DNA of 58,053 nucleotides from Armatimonadota bacterium (GCA_029781035.1 JAKOXK010000073.1:1-58053), one strand, 5' to 3'. Positions 34,595 to 44,034 are shown, counted from the stretch's first letter. Notes: generated from the sequence alone by a model not told the origin. A program made the numbers and translations.

Positions 34595-35568
34595 GGAGGG
34601 TCTTCACGCGAGAGCGTTTGCCGATCATAGCGACAGCGACGGTCTTGGTCCTGCTTTACCTAGCGTCTGGACTCTTGTTTAAGGGCTTCTTCGGGCCACA
34701 GGTGTTCCTCAACTTGTTTTCCGACAATGCGTTCTTGGGAATCGTCGCCGTCGGAATGACGTTCGTGATCCTCTCAGGCGGCATCGATTTGTCGGTCGGA
34801 TCCATGGTCGGGTGCTCGAGCATCATGCTCGCGACGCTTGTGGAGAAGGGACACTGGTCACCGTTGGCCGGTATCGCCGCGGTGCTCGCGTTCGGCATAG
34901 TCGTCGGGCTGACTCAAGGATGGTTGATCCAAAAGTTTGGGCTGCCTCCGTTCCTGGTCACGCTCGCCGGTCTCTTCTTCTGCCGAGGGTTTGGCCTGTC
35001 TATCAGTCGCGAATCAATTCAGATCAAGGCACCCCTGTTGACTTCCTGGTCCAACTGGTCGGCCACCCTGCCGGGGGGCTCCACAGTTCCTCTGGCCTCC
35101 TTCATCTTTGTCGGCTTCATCCTGATTGCGGCGTTCCTTGCTAAGCAGACTCGGTTCGGCCGCACTGTCTATGCCATTGGAGGAAGCGAGCCGTCGACCG
35201 TGCTCATGGGCCTCGAGGTCGCTCGCACGAAGACACTGGTCTATACGTTCTCTGGGTTCGCGTCAGCTTTGGGTGGTCTGGTGTTCGCTCTGTACACCTC
35301 CAGCGGGAACGCGGTCTCGGGAACTGGGCTTGAGTTGGATGCGATCGCCTCGGTCGTGATCGGTGGGACGCTGTTGACGGGGGGATATGGAAGCGTTTTT
35401 GGGAGCCTGCTGGGCGTCCTGACTCTTGGCGTCATTCAGACAGCGATCATGTTCCAAGGTACTTTGAGTTCGTGGTGGACAAAGATTGCCATCGGTGGAT
35501 TGCTTCTTGTCTTTGTGCTGCTACAGCGGGCCTTGTCCGTCCTTTCGCCGTCAGCCAAGAACGCATAA
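34591..35568 (+). CDS. Sugar ABC transporter permease (YjfF-like)
   Basis: A 325-residue second permease, RbsC family: NAFLGIVAVGMTFVILSGGIDLSVGS, TQGWLIQKFGLPPFLVTLAG, and LDAIASVVIGGTLLTGGYGS. The start is the TTG at 34591, overlapping the previous stop (TTGA), with AGGAGG seven bases upstream; the frame is open far upstream but that part overlaps the first permease. A terminator hairpin follows. With the ATPase, the first permease and a YtfQ-like binding protein it would form a furanose importer. Confidence 0.92.
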   Translation: MRRVFTRERLPIIATATVLVLLYLASGLLFKGFFGPQVFLNLFSDNAFLGIVAVGMTFVILSGGIDLSVGSMVGCSSIMLATLVEKGHWSPLAGIAAVLAFGIVVGLTQGWLIQKFGLPPFLVTLAGLFFCRGFGLSISRESIQIKAPLLTSWSNWSATLPGGSTVPLASFIFVGFILIAAFLAKQTRFGRTVYAIGGSEPSTVLMGLEVARTKTLVYTFSGFASALGGLVFALYTSSGNAVSGTGLELDAIASVVIGGTLLTGGYGSVFGSLLGVLTLGVIQTAIMFQGTLSSWWTKIAIGGLLLVFVLLQRALSVLSPSAKNA

Positions 35569-35574
35569 AGAAGA

Positions 35575-35605
35575 CGAGCCTCAAAGCGGTCAGCCTTGAG
35601 GCTCG
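35575..35605. terminator. Bidirectional terminator hairpin between convergent operons
   Basis: A perfect 10-bp stem CGAGCCTCAA/TTGAGGCTCG with an 11-base loop. On the minus strand it is followed by TCTTCTTT, so it serves the secretion operon best; it can also end the transporter operon. Confidence 0.75.
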
Positions 35606-35626
35606 CGTCTGTGTCAGTCTTTGCGA

Positions 35627-36301
35627 CTAGCCACCGTTGTTGTCTTCGTCGAACTTAAACGGAGCCCCGCCCATCGCTTTCAGCTTGGCGGCTTGGTCAG
35701 TCGTCAGAACGCCCTGCAGTTTCTCCTTGAGCAGATCGTTGTTCTTCTGCATGGAGGCCTGGAACTCTTGGCGGTCGATCTCCTGGTTCTGCATCTTTTC
35801 GCGGAGGGCCTGGTTGGCTTCCTGCGACACCTGCATGAGATCCTTCACCTTTGACTTCTGGTCGTCGGTGAATCCCAGTTGCTTTTGCACGTCCTCATTC
35901 GTGATCACCATGGCTCCAGAGCGCTGGATCCACAGTTCTTTGAGGCGCTTCTGCTGGTCGGCGGTCAAGACAGCATTGACCTGCTTCTCCTGCTCGTCGC
36001 GCATCTTCTGAAACTCGGCCATCATCGCCTGACGGTCGCCGCCCTGGCCACCGTTCTGGCGCATCTCTTGGAACTTGTCCCTCATAGCCTGGTTCAAGTC
36101 GTCGAGCTTTTTCTTCTGATCCGCCGATAGCTTGATCTCCTTCTGCACGTCATCGCGCTGGAGAAGCATGGTCGGTGAGCCGGCGCCGCCACCGGGGCCG
36201 CGCATGAACATGCCGCCCCCGCCGCCTCGGCCTTGTGCGAACGTCAGTGCCGCAGCGGCAAGCGCCAAGGCAAGTGTGATGATTCTCAGTGTAGGTTTCA
36301 T
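35627..36301 (-). CDS. Spy/CpxP-like periplasmic protein
   Basis: A 224-residue exported protein with a signal peptide (MKPTLRIITLALALAAAALTFAQ) and a Gly-rich, Met-rich linker. The mature part is charged helix with repeated L(S/T)xxQxxKL units: LSADQKKKLDDL, LTADQQKRLKEL, FTDDQKSKVKDL and LTTDQAAKLKAM, the LTxxQ pattern of Spy-like chaperones. It is the last gene of the type II secretion operon; its ATG follows the secretin TGA with no gap, and GGAGGAGGA lies before it. It might chaperone the secretin or exported proteins in the periplasm. Confidence 0.75.
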   Translation of the reverse strand: MKPTLRIITLALALAAAALTFAQGRGGGGGMFMRGPGGGAGSPTMLLQRDDVQKEIKLSADQKKKLDDLNQAMRDKFQEMRQNGGQGGDRQAMMAEFQKMRDEQEKQVNAVLTADQQKRLKELWIQRSGAMVITNEDVQKQLGFTDDQKSKVKDLMQVSQEANQALREKMQNQEIDRQEFQASMQKNNDLLKEKLQGVLTTDQAAKLKAMGGAPFKFDEDNNGG

Positions 36302-38698
36302 TCAGTGTCCTCCTCCAGTCCCGGAGTTGTCTTTCTTCTCGGAAGTCCCGCCGTTGAACAACTTGTTCAGATCGTCTTGAGTCGGTTTCGAGAGCCTCGC
36401 CTTTTCTTGCTCTCGTAGCTTGGCGGCCTCTTCGGGGTTCCGCACGACGTGCGGCGTGAGGAAGACAAGCAGTTCCGTTTTGCTCTTTGTCTTGTCCGTA
36501 GACCGGAAGATCTGCCCGAGAATCGGTATGTCTCCCAGCAGCGGAATCTTGTTGGTCGTCGATGTCACTTGGCTGCGGATGATGCCGCCCAGGATTATGG
36601 TCTCACCGTCTTTGACCGAGACGTTCGTGTCAGCCTGTCGTTGGTTGACGATGGGAGCATTGAAGCTCGTGAATCCCTGCAAGTCGTTGGCCGTCTGCAA
36701 GACGTCCATTGTGACGTAACCGTTTGAGGTGATGTGTGGCGTGACGTTAAGCACGATTCCGACGTCTTCGAACGAGTAGGTGTAGGTCAGGTTGCCGTTG
36801 ACGTCAGTCCTTTGGCTCGTGACGTAGGGGATGCTCTGACTGATGTTGATCTCCGCGTTCTGGTTGTTGCTCGTGAAGATCCTCGGCGTCGAAAGGACTT
36901 GGAACTTCGTGTCGGTCCTTAGAGCGTTGACGAACGCGTTGAGGTCGCCTCCGGTGAGCGTGTAGCGGAATCCTTGGCCGTTGGCAGCCTGAAGTCCGAA
37001 GTTGCCCTCGACAGTGCCAGACGTGCCAGTGTTCCCGAACGCCTTAGCCTGCGCGAACTTCCATTCGACGCCGAGTTTGTCTTCGGATCCGAGGGTCGCT
37101 TCAACGATGATCGTTTCGATCATGACCTGTTCGGGAGTCCTGTCGAGTTGCTCGATGATCTGCTTGATCAGATCGGCGTTCCCGGGCGTCGTCACGATGA
37201 TCAGGCTGTTCGTGTTCGGATCAGGGATGACCGTGACTTGATTCGTCAGGTCCTGAACTGGGACGACACGCCCGTTCGCGTCACGGGCAACGCCCTGTGT
37301 CTGGTTCTGGGTCGAGGTGCGGTTCTGGTTCTGCCCACCGAACTGACCGCCGAAGAACTGTGCTTGGAGTTCGTCTCCGATGCTGATGTTCGTTCTGAGG
37401 TCGCCGTACTGTGCCGTTGGATCGGCGAGGGCGACCGGTAGGGCCGAGTCCTGGATGTTGCCGCCGAGACCTCCACCCAACGAGTTGCCGTTGTTTCGCG
37501 TGTTGTTGCGGTTGTTCGTCCGGTTCTGCGACGAGTTTTGTGTTGTTCGGGTCTGTGTCGTGGAATTGAATCCGGCGTTCGTGCCGGAACGAGTCCCGAA
37601 CGCTTGCCGCATGATCGTCGCCAAGTCGTTGGCGTTTGTGTTCGAAAGCGGCACGACGAACGTGGTGGAGGAGATTTTGACGTCCGTGTCCAAGTCCTTG
37701 ATGACCTGAGCGATCAATTGGTGGTTCTCGTCGGTCGTCGTGATGATCAATGAGTTGGTTCGGGGCTCCGAGACGACGGAGGAATTGTTCGACGCCGAGT
37801 TTCGGTTTCCGCCAAAAAGCCCGCCAAACCGGAAGCCGCCACCACCCGCGAACCTCTGGTCGATCGTCGTCGTTGCGGACTCGCCCCGGCCCTTCGGCGC
37901 ATTGGCGCTGAGAACTCCGCTGATCACGGGCTGCATTTCGTCCGACGTCGCAAAGTTCAGGTGGTAAACCTTCGGATGTTGCGCCTCCTCGGCCGGCTTG
38001 TCGATCTCAGCGATCAAGTCTTCGACTTGACGCTGGTACTGCGACGGCGCGTTGACAATGACGGTATTGGAGTAGTCGTCGGATGAGGCTCGGATGTTCG
38101 GCTGGTTTGAGCCGAGTGTGAGGCCCGGGAACCGACCATTCCTCATGTTCCGGCCGCCCGGGAAACCACCCATCGTGAATCCGCCAGACGCCGAGGGTGT
38201 GAACACATCGTTTATGACGCGAGCGACTTGGGAGGCGGCAGCGTTGACGATGCGGTACACCTTGAGAACGCCTTGGTCTTGGCGGGAGCCTGAATCACCG
38301 GTGAGCTGCGTCGGATCCATGGACATCCGCCCGGAGTTCCGCTGAGGCTTTTGTTTAATCACCAGCACTTTGCCGTCCTTCTGGATCTGGTAGTTCCTCA
38401 GGCCAAGCGCAGAGTTGAAGATCGAGAAGGCGTCGTCCAAGGACACGGCATCCGCAGTCGTCAGGGAGATCGGATCCTTCAAGCTTGGATCCTTGAGGAT
38501 CGTGATGCCCGAGGTTTTGGAGAACAGCGAAATCACCATATCGATGTTCGCGTTCTTGAAGTCGAGCTTCATCGTCTTCTTAGGCAACTTGAAGCTAGCC
38601 CACGGCTTGGAGTCGCCCGTATCGAACCCCTCGTACTGTGGGAGAGCGATCAATGGCAGGAACGCCAAGATCGCAAAGAGGAACAGCTTAGTTTTCAT
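36302..38698 (-). CDS. gspD: Type II secretion secretin
   Basis: A 798-residue outer-membrane secretin with a signal peptide (MKTKLFLFAILAFLPLIAL). N0 domain at about 50-115 (MKLDFKNANIDMVISLFSKTSGITIL), then N1-N3 repeats with VYRIVNAAASQVARVINDVF, TVIVNAPSQYQRQVEDLIAEID and an Asn/Thr/Gln-rich insertion around 340-450. The C-terminal pore domain has VMIETIIVEATL, LSTPRIFTSNNQNAEINISQSIPYV, VTPHITSNGYVTMDV and GETIILGGIIRSQVTSTTNKIPLLGDIP. The mid-protein Asn/Arg-rich linkers are unusual. It overlaps the upstream gene by 11 bases and comes last among the core genes of the operon. Confidence 0.93.
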   Translation of the reverse strand: MKTKLFLFAILAFLPLIALPQYEGFDTGDSKPWASFKLPKKTMKLDFKNANIDMVISLFSKTSGITILKDPSLKDPISLTTADAVSLDDAFSIFNSALGLRNYQIQKDGKVLVIKQKPQRNSGRMSMDPTQLTGDSGSRQDQGVLKVYRIVNAAASQVARVINDVFTPSASGGFTMGGFPGGRNMRNGRFPGLTLGSNQPNIRASSDDYSNTVIVNAPSQYQRQVEDLIAEIDKPAEEAQHPKVYHLNFATSDEMQPVISGVLSANAPKGRGESATTTIDQRFAGGGGFRFGGLFGGNRNSASNNSSVVSEPRTNSLIITTTDENHQLIAQVIKDLDTDVKISSTTFVVPLSNTNANDLATIMRQAFGTRSGTNAGFNSTTQTRTTQNSSQNRTNNRNNTRNNGNSLGGGLGGNIQDSALPVALADPTAQYGDLRTNISIGDELQAQFFGGQFGGQNQNRTSTQNQTQGVARDANGRVVPVQDLTNQVTVIPDPNTNSLIIVTTPGNADLIKQIIEQLDRTPEQVMIETIIVEATLGSEDKLGVEWKFAQAKAFGNTGTSGTVEGNFGLQAANGQGFRYTLTGGDLNAFVNALRTDTKFQVLSTPRIFTSNNQNAEINISQSIPYVTSQRTDVNGNLTYTYSFEDVGIVLNVTPHITSNGYVTMDVLQTANDLQGFTSFNAPIVNQRQADTNVSVKDGETIILGGIIRSQVTSTTNKIPLLGDIPILGQIFRSTDKTKSKTELLVFLTPHVVRNPEEAAKLREQEKARLSKPTQDDLNKLFNGGTSEKKDNSGTGGGH

Positions 38699-39422
38699 TG
38701 TTGTCGCCTGGGCCCTGAAAGTCCTGTTGCCCTGGTTGGTATCCCTGGTCTGGATAAGCCGTCGCACCGTTCGGATACCCGTTCTGGTTACCGTTCTGGT
38801 ACCCGTATGCCTGACCAATTGGCCCCCTCATGTTACGCGGCACGTTCACCCCCATCGGTGCGTTCGCGTTCGCGGCCGTCCCTGAAGAAGCGACAGTCGA
38901 ACGAGAGGTTGTCGCCGGCTCGTCTTGCGCGATGCCGAGCGTCCGGTCGCCATACGGTCCTTTGAGGACGATGGAGTCGGGCTCGATCTTGACCACATAG
39001 GAGCTCTTCCACCGTTGCCCCCTCTTAAGAAAGACGGCTTCACCACTCGTGCGGTTCTCTATCAAAGCTACTTGAGACCCGTCGGTCTCGGCTGAACCAG
39101 TGTAGACCCAGTTCGGCTCGCCGCTCGTGAGTTCGGTCGGAAGCATGCTGGCCGAAGATCCGGATCCGATCCCGGACTTCGCGACGATCGGCCTGAACGA
39201 GTTCTTGGCGTCTGAAGACACGGGCTTGAACACAGCCGTTTCGTCTTCCTTCGTGTACACGTCCTCCTTGGCGTTGGCGACCGTGCTTTTCCGGGCCTTC
39301 GGTGGGGCAGCCTTGCTCGATTTCGGCGCGTCAGGGGATGTCATCACAAACCCACCCACGCCGAGAGCCACGGTCGCGACCCAAAAGACGGGCCTCTGGA
39401 ACAGTGTCTTACTAGTTGACAT
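38688..39422 (-). CDS. GspC/PilP-like secretion protein
   Basis: A 244-residue protein with one N-terminal membrane anchor (VFWVATVALGVGGFVM) and a periplasmic part. Residues about 105-175 (PNWVYTGSAETDGSQVALIE ... VFLKRGQRWKSSYVVKIEPD) have the beta-rich layout of the GspC HR/PilP domain, which links the inner-membrane platform to the secretin; it sits directly before gspD. The C-terminus is Gln/Gly/Asn/Tyr-rich. Starts at ATG 39422, overlapping the previous stop by 11 bases. The assignment to GspC or PilP is from domain layout and position. Confidence 0.65.
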   Translation of the reverse strand: MSTSKTLFQRPVFWVATVALGVGGFVMTSPDAPKSSKAAPPKARKSTVANAKEDVYTKEDETAVFKPVSSDAKNSFRPIVAKSGIGSGSSASMLPTELTSGEPNWVYTGSAETDGSQVALIENRTSGEAVFLKRGQRWKSSYVVKIEPDSIVLKGPYGDRTLGIAQDEPATTSRSTVASSGTAANANAPMGVNVPRNMRGPIGQAYGYQNGNQNGYPNGATAYPDQGYQPGQQDFQGPGDNNEN

Positions 39423-39978
39423 TCGAATTCTTACCTTTGTCCTCAATAAAAGCCGCGACTCCGATCGTGGCTGTCACATTGTCCGTGGCACCATCTGCCC
39501 CCGAGAGTTGTACGCTCGAGACCGCCAGTTTGGTTCCCTTCTTTTCAACCCGTCGGAGGAAGTCCAACACTCCTGGATAGTTGCCCTCCATGACAACCAG
39601 GTAGCTGAACCGGGTGACACCCGCCACCGACACCGGCTTCTGCGGGCGGATCGCCTGCATCTTGACGAAACTTTCGTGCGAGGCTTTGTCGACGACGGCC
39701 ATCACATTGGCGCCGATCTCGTCTGGACTCGAGCCCCAGACGTCCTCACTGATCGACTTGTGGAGCCTGAGAATCTCGGCCTTGAACCCTTGGATCTCGG
39801 ACTTCATCTTGACCTCCTCGGCCCGGTGCCTCTTTGAGGCCTGCACCATGGTTGGCATCGGAACGAAAAGGTGATAGAGCAAGAGAGCGAACATGATTCC
39901 CATCGGAGTCAGGATCGCGACCTGCCACTTTCTCTCGAGTTTAGGACCGCCGAGCAACGTTGCCTCCCTTTTCCGCAA
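39412..39978 (-). CDS. PilO/GspM-like secretion protein
   Basis: A 188-residue bitopic inner-membrane protein: one helix (ILTPMGIMFALLLYHLFV), a coiled-coil (about 45-80) and a ferredoxin-like domain (FSYLVVMEGNYPGVLDFLRRVEKKGTKLAVSSVQLSG), the PilO/GspM plan. In the secretion platform it pairs with the GspL-like protein encoded just upstream. It overlaps that gene by 38 bases. Confidence 0.8.
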   Translation of the reverse strand: MRKREATLLGGPKLERKWQVAILTPMGIMFALLLYHLFVPMPTMVQASKRHRAEEVKMKSEIQGFKAEILRLHKSISEDVWGSSPDEIGANVMAVVDKASHESFVKMQAIRPQKPVSVAGVTRFSYLVVMEGNYPGVLDFLRRVEKKGTKLAVSSVQLSGADGATDNVTATIGVAAFIEDKGKNSNVN

Positions 39979-41230
39979 GTTTGTCCGTCAACGGGAAATT
40001 ACCCACAATGTGCATCGATATAGAGAAGTTTACGACAGGTGTCTTGTCTATAAGAGTGTTGTTCCGATAGACAAGTTTGACGTCGCGGAGGCGGTTCTGC
40101 TGGCCCAACGAAGCGAGATAGGTCGAAACGGCTTCTCCCGTTTTGGCCGTCCCCCGCAGAGTCGCGCGTTTGCCCCGTTCAATCGAGACGCCGGTCAGCC
40201 AGAGACCCTCCGGAGTGAGGTTCGATAAGACGGTCGTCACGTCTGTCAAAGGCTGTTTCGGGTCGAACGCTGTGCTCAAGACTTGCTGCTCTTGTCTGAG
40301 CTCTTGGGCTTTGGCCTGAGCCAGGCCGTTCTCGGCTTTGACAGCCTTGAGGTGTTTGACCCACTGGGCCTCGTCTTTCTTCAAGTGATCGGCGTTGTCC
40401 AACCTACCGTCGACCACGATGGCCGCCACGCCCAGAGCCGCCACCCACAACAGCAGGGCTAAGTTGCGTTTGCGGTGTTCTTCTTTCGACGCCTTGGCCT
40501 TGCGTGCTTCGGGCAGTTCCAGCGAGGGCCCACTCGCGTCACCAGCGACGATGGCCAGGGGATCTTCGGGCCAGTGTTCGGCACCAGGCAGGCTGGCCCC
40601 GCCGGTACAGACGATCGGACACTGTGGCAAGCCCAGAGCCGCCATGCTCCGGTTGATCTCAGCTTGAAGCGCATCGACCGAATCCGGCTTCGGCACTGAC
40701 CGAGATGAAGCCAGAGCCCCTTCCCAGACCAGGTCGATCGAGACTTCGCCCTTGCCGTTGCCAATGACGGCGCAAGTCGGGTGTCCCAACGCTGCCGCCA
40801 CCTTGACCGAGGCCCACCCAGCAGGCAGGATGGTCACCGGCCTGAGGCCGACAGCGTCAAGCTCCTCGTGCAGGGACCTCAGCTGGTCACTCTTGCACGC
40901 CGCCAGGGTCGCGAGCCTCCCTTCGCCGTTCCTGCTGTCAGCGTAGGCTGCGTCGATCGAGAGCTCCGCAGTGGCGACAGGGAACAACTGCACTGCCTGG
41001 AGGCCGAGGATGGCGTCCAATGCCGACCGGTCCACATCGGGTAAGCGCGTGCTCCTCACGAACGATGAGCGGCGCGACAGGGCGATAACAACCTGGCGCT
41101 TCGACAGATCGTCGCTGGCGTCCGCCAACCGGACAGCATTGAAGCTCTTGGCGGTCGCCGGATCGTAGATTCGGAGACCTTCCTTCGAGTACTCGATGAC
41201 AGGGTAGGAGCCGAGGTCAGGTTTTCTCAC
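39941..41230 (-). CDS. GspL-like protein (PilM-PilN type fusion)
   Basis: A 429-residue protein combining a cytoplasmic actin-like PilM/GspL part (residues 1-250; PVIEYSKEGLRIYDP, VVIALSRRSSFVRSTRLP) with one membrane helix (LALLLWVAALGVAAIVV) and a periplasmic PilN part (coiled-coil and LSNLTPEGLWLTGVSIERGK). This is the GspL architecture, and it would recruit the GspE ATPase. GTG 41230 overlaps the gspK stop by four bases. Confidence 0.82.
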   Translation of the reverse strand: MRKPDLGSYPVIEYSKEGLRIYDPATAKSFNAVRLADASDDLSKRQVVIALSRRSSFVRSTRLPDVDRSALDAILGLQAVQLFPVATAELSIDAAYADSRNGEGRLATLAACKSDQLRSLHEELDAVGLRPVTILPAGWASVKVAAALGHPTCAVIGNGKGEVSIDLVWEGALASSRSVPKPDSVDALQAEINRSMAALGLPQCPIVCTGGASLPGAEHWPEDPLAIVAGDASGPSLELPEARKAKASKEEHRKRNLALLLWVAALGVAAIVVDGRLDNADHLKKDEAQWVKHLKAVKAENGLAQAKAQELRQEQQVLSTAFDPKQPLTDVTTVLSNLTPEGLWLTGVSIERGKRATLRGTAKTGEAVSTYLASLGQQNRLRDVKLVYRNNTLIDKTPVVNFSISMHIVGNFPLTDKLAEKGGNVARRS

Positions 41231-42453
41231 TGAGGTGCCTCCACGAGGACCGTCTCGTTGGTCGTGTCGGGGCTCCAGCCCCAGTGGTCAAGCATATCGG
41301 CAAACGGCGTGTCCCGGATCGATTGCACAATGGCGATCCCGTTTTGAACCTGAACAGTGGCCTCGAGGCATACCGAGATCCCGCCGGCAGTGCCCCTTGA
41401 GCGGACAAGGAAGGTGTCTGAGCCGACGGTCAGATCGTCAGCGATGGGCGCGACAGTCTGCACCGTCATTCCCGGCACCGTGAGCAACTGGCTCAAGTCC
41501 GTTAGCCCCGTGCTTTGCTGGGTGACGATGGACGAGGCGATGTCAGTGGTGATCCCTGGCAGTGTCGCCAAGACCTCCTCTGTCGCCGTGTTCACATTGA
41601 TCTTGCCCTCAAGACGCACGGCCGAACTGGCGCTGAAGCGGTCGAGAAGGACGCCGGCGCTCCGAGAATCGAGTCCTGGCGTGGTCAGTACTTGCCCCAT
41701 GGATGAGAAACTCCCGAGCCCGTTCCTTCGGGCGATGATGGCCGTTGCCGCCTGTTGCGACAAGCCCGCTTGGATCAGTTGTTGTTGTTGAGCGTTGTTG
41801 ATGTTTTGTCGTTGTTGCCCGGTGCTGTCGGTGTTGGGCGAGAACGACTCGACCGTGCAGAGCTGGCTCAAGGCTCTGGGAGTCGTCCCATTTGTCGTCG
41901 AGTCGGGAACTGTGTAGAGCGTCGTCGGCAGCCAATCCTTGATCAAGAGCAGCTCATCGAAGGTGTCCAGCCGGCCTTCCTTCGCATTATACGGTTCAGT
42001 AAGAGCGTTGTAATACTCGTTCTTCGCACCGTCGGCCCGAGGCTGATCGCCAGCCTCACGCCAGTCCAACAGACAGTCGATCTGCTCTTGGGTCAGGTTC
42101 AGGTTCAGGAGTTGCTCCTCTGGTGCCGTGTTGAGGTTGACCAGAGATGAAGCGTCGGCGACCTGGACACGGAAGGACGCGTCACCGACGGTGAAGAGCC
42201 CGTCTCCTTGGTCACCAAAGGAGTACCAGTCGCCCAACGTGTCGACGTCCCCGGTCGAGGACAGGGTCTCGAATGAGGACAATGCGGCTTGAATGCCTGC
42301 CATCGCCATCTGCCGAGCGCGCCTCGCCTCGAGCCTGTTTGCCGAAGCCTTGACATTGACCCGTTCGCGAGACACGGTGAACGCGAGAATGGCAGAGGCT
42401 GCCGTCACGACCACGAGTGCGAAGATGAAGGCGCTGCCCCGCTTCTTACTCAT
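41227..42453 (-). CDS. gspK: Type II secretion minor pseudopilin GspK
   Basis: A 408-residue minor pseudopilin. Its N-terminus MSKKRGSAFIFALVVVTAASAILAF is the GspK-type type IV prepilin-like leader, lacking the usual Glu5 as GspK proteins do. It then has a large alpha-helical domain with helix-hairpin-helix repeats (VNLNTAPEEQLLNL, INVNTATEEVLATLPGI, DLSQLLTVPGM), the family mark. GspK caps the pseudopilus with GspI and GspJ. ATG 42453 overlaps the gspJ stop (ATGA). Confidence 0.9.
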   Translation of the reverse strand: MSKKRGSAFIFALVVVTAASAILAFTVSRERVNVKASANRLEARRARQMAMAGIQAALSSFETLSSTGDVDTLGDWYSFGDQGDGLFTVGDASFRVQVADASSLVNLNTAPEEQLLNLNLTQEQIDCLLDWREAGDQPRADGAKNEYYNALTEPYNAKEGRLDTFDELLLIKDWLPTTLYTVPDSTTNGTTPRALSQLCTVESFSPNTDSTGQQRQNINNAQQQQLIQAGLSQQAATAIIARRNGLGSFSSMGQVLTTPGLDSRSAGVLLDRFSASSAVRLEGKINVNTATEEVLATLPGITTDIASSIVTQQSTGLTDLSQLLTVPGMTVQTVAPIADDLTVGSDTFLVRSRGTAGGISVCLEATVQVQNGIAIVQSIRDTPFADMLDHWGWSPDTTNETVLVEAPQ

Positions 42454-43148
42454 TGCTGGGCTCCCTGCTGCTGGTCGGGGTTGCTGTTGACAAGTCGGAC
42501 GATGAACGACCGCGATGTGCTCGTGTCGCTGGTAAGTGTGTAGGTCACGCGCACAGCCGTCGGTAGTCGTCGGTCCGTGTCGGAGTCCCAAGTTGTGACC
42601 CAATTGCCGCCGTCAAGGAATTCGAACATGATCGATTGAACTTGGTCGGTCAACAGTTGCTCATATCCGCCGTAATCGTGGTCCTCATCGGCCGGAGTCT
42701 GGGTTCGGATGAACAAGCCTTGGAGGTTTCCTGCCCCTGTGCCGATGGGAGTTGTGCTGACACTGACCTCGGTGATCCCGCCGATCGGGCCGACGTCCTT
42801 GTTCCGCTGGTCAAAATCGGTTTCGTCGAGATCAAGGGCGGCCCCGCTTGGTTTCAGACCGATCGCGGTCCAGGTCAGGCGGTCCGCGCTCCCCGCGATC
42901 TGAGAGTCCTGCATCGACTTGAACACGGTCACGAGGTCGTTGACGTTCGAACTGATGTACGCGCGAGACAGGAGGGATCGGAGTTTGGTCTGGAAGTCGG
43001 TCACAGCCTCGTACTGCTGTCTCGGCCGGTCGAAGCCGATCTCGTGGTGCACTGCGACTTGGAACGCCATGGCGAGCCCGGCCACGACCGACACCGCTAA
43101 GATCGCTGCGACTAAGAGCTCGAGCAGAGTCACGCCACGCCGTTTCAT
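42450..43148 (-). CDS. gspJ: Type II secretion minor pseudopilin GspJ
   Basis: A 232-residue prepilin with the processing site MKRRG/VTLLELLVAAILAVSVVAG (Glu5 present), then a beta-rich head. Length and position between gspI and gspK support GspJ. It overlaps both neighbours by four bases. Confidence 0.85.
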   Translation of the reverse strand: MKRRGVTLLELLVAAILAVSVVAGLAMAFQVAVHHEIGFDRPRQQYEAVTDFQTKLRSLLSRAYISSNVNDLVTVFKSMQDSQIAGSADRLTWTAIGLKPSGAALDLDETDFDQRNKDVGPIGGITEVSVSTTPIGTGAGNLQGLFIRTQTPADEDHDYGGYEQLLTDQVQSIMFEFLDGGNWVTTWDSDTDRRLPTAVRVTYTLTSDTSTSRSFIVRLVNSNPDQQQGAQQ

Positions 43149-43525
43149 CCACCCTCCGTCCCTTGGTTGGGAGCTCTATAAACCAGGGTCGTCAGCGTCT
43201 GCGACATGCTGGAATCGTTCGCCTTGGTGACCGTGAGCTGGACTGAGTAGACGTCCGTCAACGATGTCGTGTTGTACGTCATCTCCCAATTGAGACTGGG
43301 TTGCCCTTGGTCACTGAAGTCCCCATTGAAGGTGTCGTACGTGTCCAGGCTGACGATCTCGTCGAGCTTGTCCTGGGCCAGTCGCTGCATGACTTCACGG
43401 TCGAGCGCCTTGGCTTCGGTGTGGTCCATCCTACCGAGGACGTCCACCAGCCCCGCTACGGCGAGCCCCATCAGGACGATCGACACCAACACCTCGACCA
43501 AACCAAATCCACTCTTGCGGCTCAT
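43145..43525 (-). CDS. gspI: Type II secretion minor pseudopilin GspI
   Basis: A 126-residue prepilin with MSRKSG/FGLVEVLVSIVLMGLAVAGL; the Glu5 of the mature protein is present, and the small head domain and the length fit GspI. ATG 43525 overlaps the previous stop by four bases (ATGA). Confidence 0.8.
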   Translation of the reverse strand: MSRKSGFGLVEVLVSIVLMGLAVAGLVDVLGRMDHTEAKALDREVMQRLAQDKLDEIVSLDTYDTFNGDFSDQGQPSLNWEMTYNTTSLTDVYSVQLTVTKANDSSMSQTLTTLVYRAPNQGTEGG

Positions 43526-44031
43526 CCGTTCGTCACGTCCCATCGAGTGTCAGGGTCGTCGGTCGTGTCCAGGGCGCCTTGCGTGATGGACAGGTGGCCG
43601 TCCGACCGGCGGATCCGGTAAGCGGCAGACGCACCGTTGGCGTCCAGTTGGAACGCACCCCCGTCGCACGTCCCGTCCGCATAGAACTTCACCGTCCAGT
43701 CGCCTTCACTCATGGACTGGCCCCCTGACTCAAATGCCGAGGCCGTCACGTCCGCTGAAGTCTGCGTCTGTTTGATCTGCGTAGTCTGTCCGTCCTGATT
43801 GGTCGAAAGCTGGAATGCGCCGTCGTCTGTCCGATTGAGGCTCACTGTCGCCTTACGGAAGACAGCTTCCTCGCGTGCCTGTCGCACGATGTCAGAGACC
43901 GACTGCACGTAGAGGCGCGACCGTCCACCCGTGATCGCCGTGGCTATGTTCGGCACGACGAGCGCAGCCATCATCGCCAGGATGACGATGACGACGCTCA
44001 ATTCGATCAGGGTGAAGCCGCGCTTTCTCAC
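43522..44031 (-). CDS. gspH: Type II secretion minor pseudopilin GspH
   Basis: A 169-residue prepilin with the site MRKRG/FTLIELSVVIVILAMMAALVVP and a GspH/FimT-type beta head (DIVRQAREEAVFRKATVSL). GTG 44031 starts four bases before the gspG stop region. Sits in the canonical G-H-I-J-K order. Confidence 0.85.
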   Translation of the reverse strand: MRKRGFTLIELSVVIVILAMMAALVVPNIATAITGGRSRLYVQSVSDIVRQAREEAVFRKATVSLNRTDDGAFQLSTNQDGQTTQIKQTQTSADVTASAFESGGQSMSEGDWTVKFYADGTCDGGAFQLDANGASAAYRIRRSDGHLSITQGALDTTDDPDTRWDVTNG

Positions 44032-44034
44032 GGG

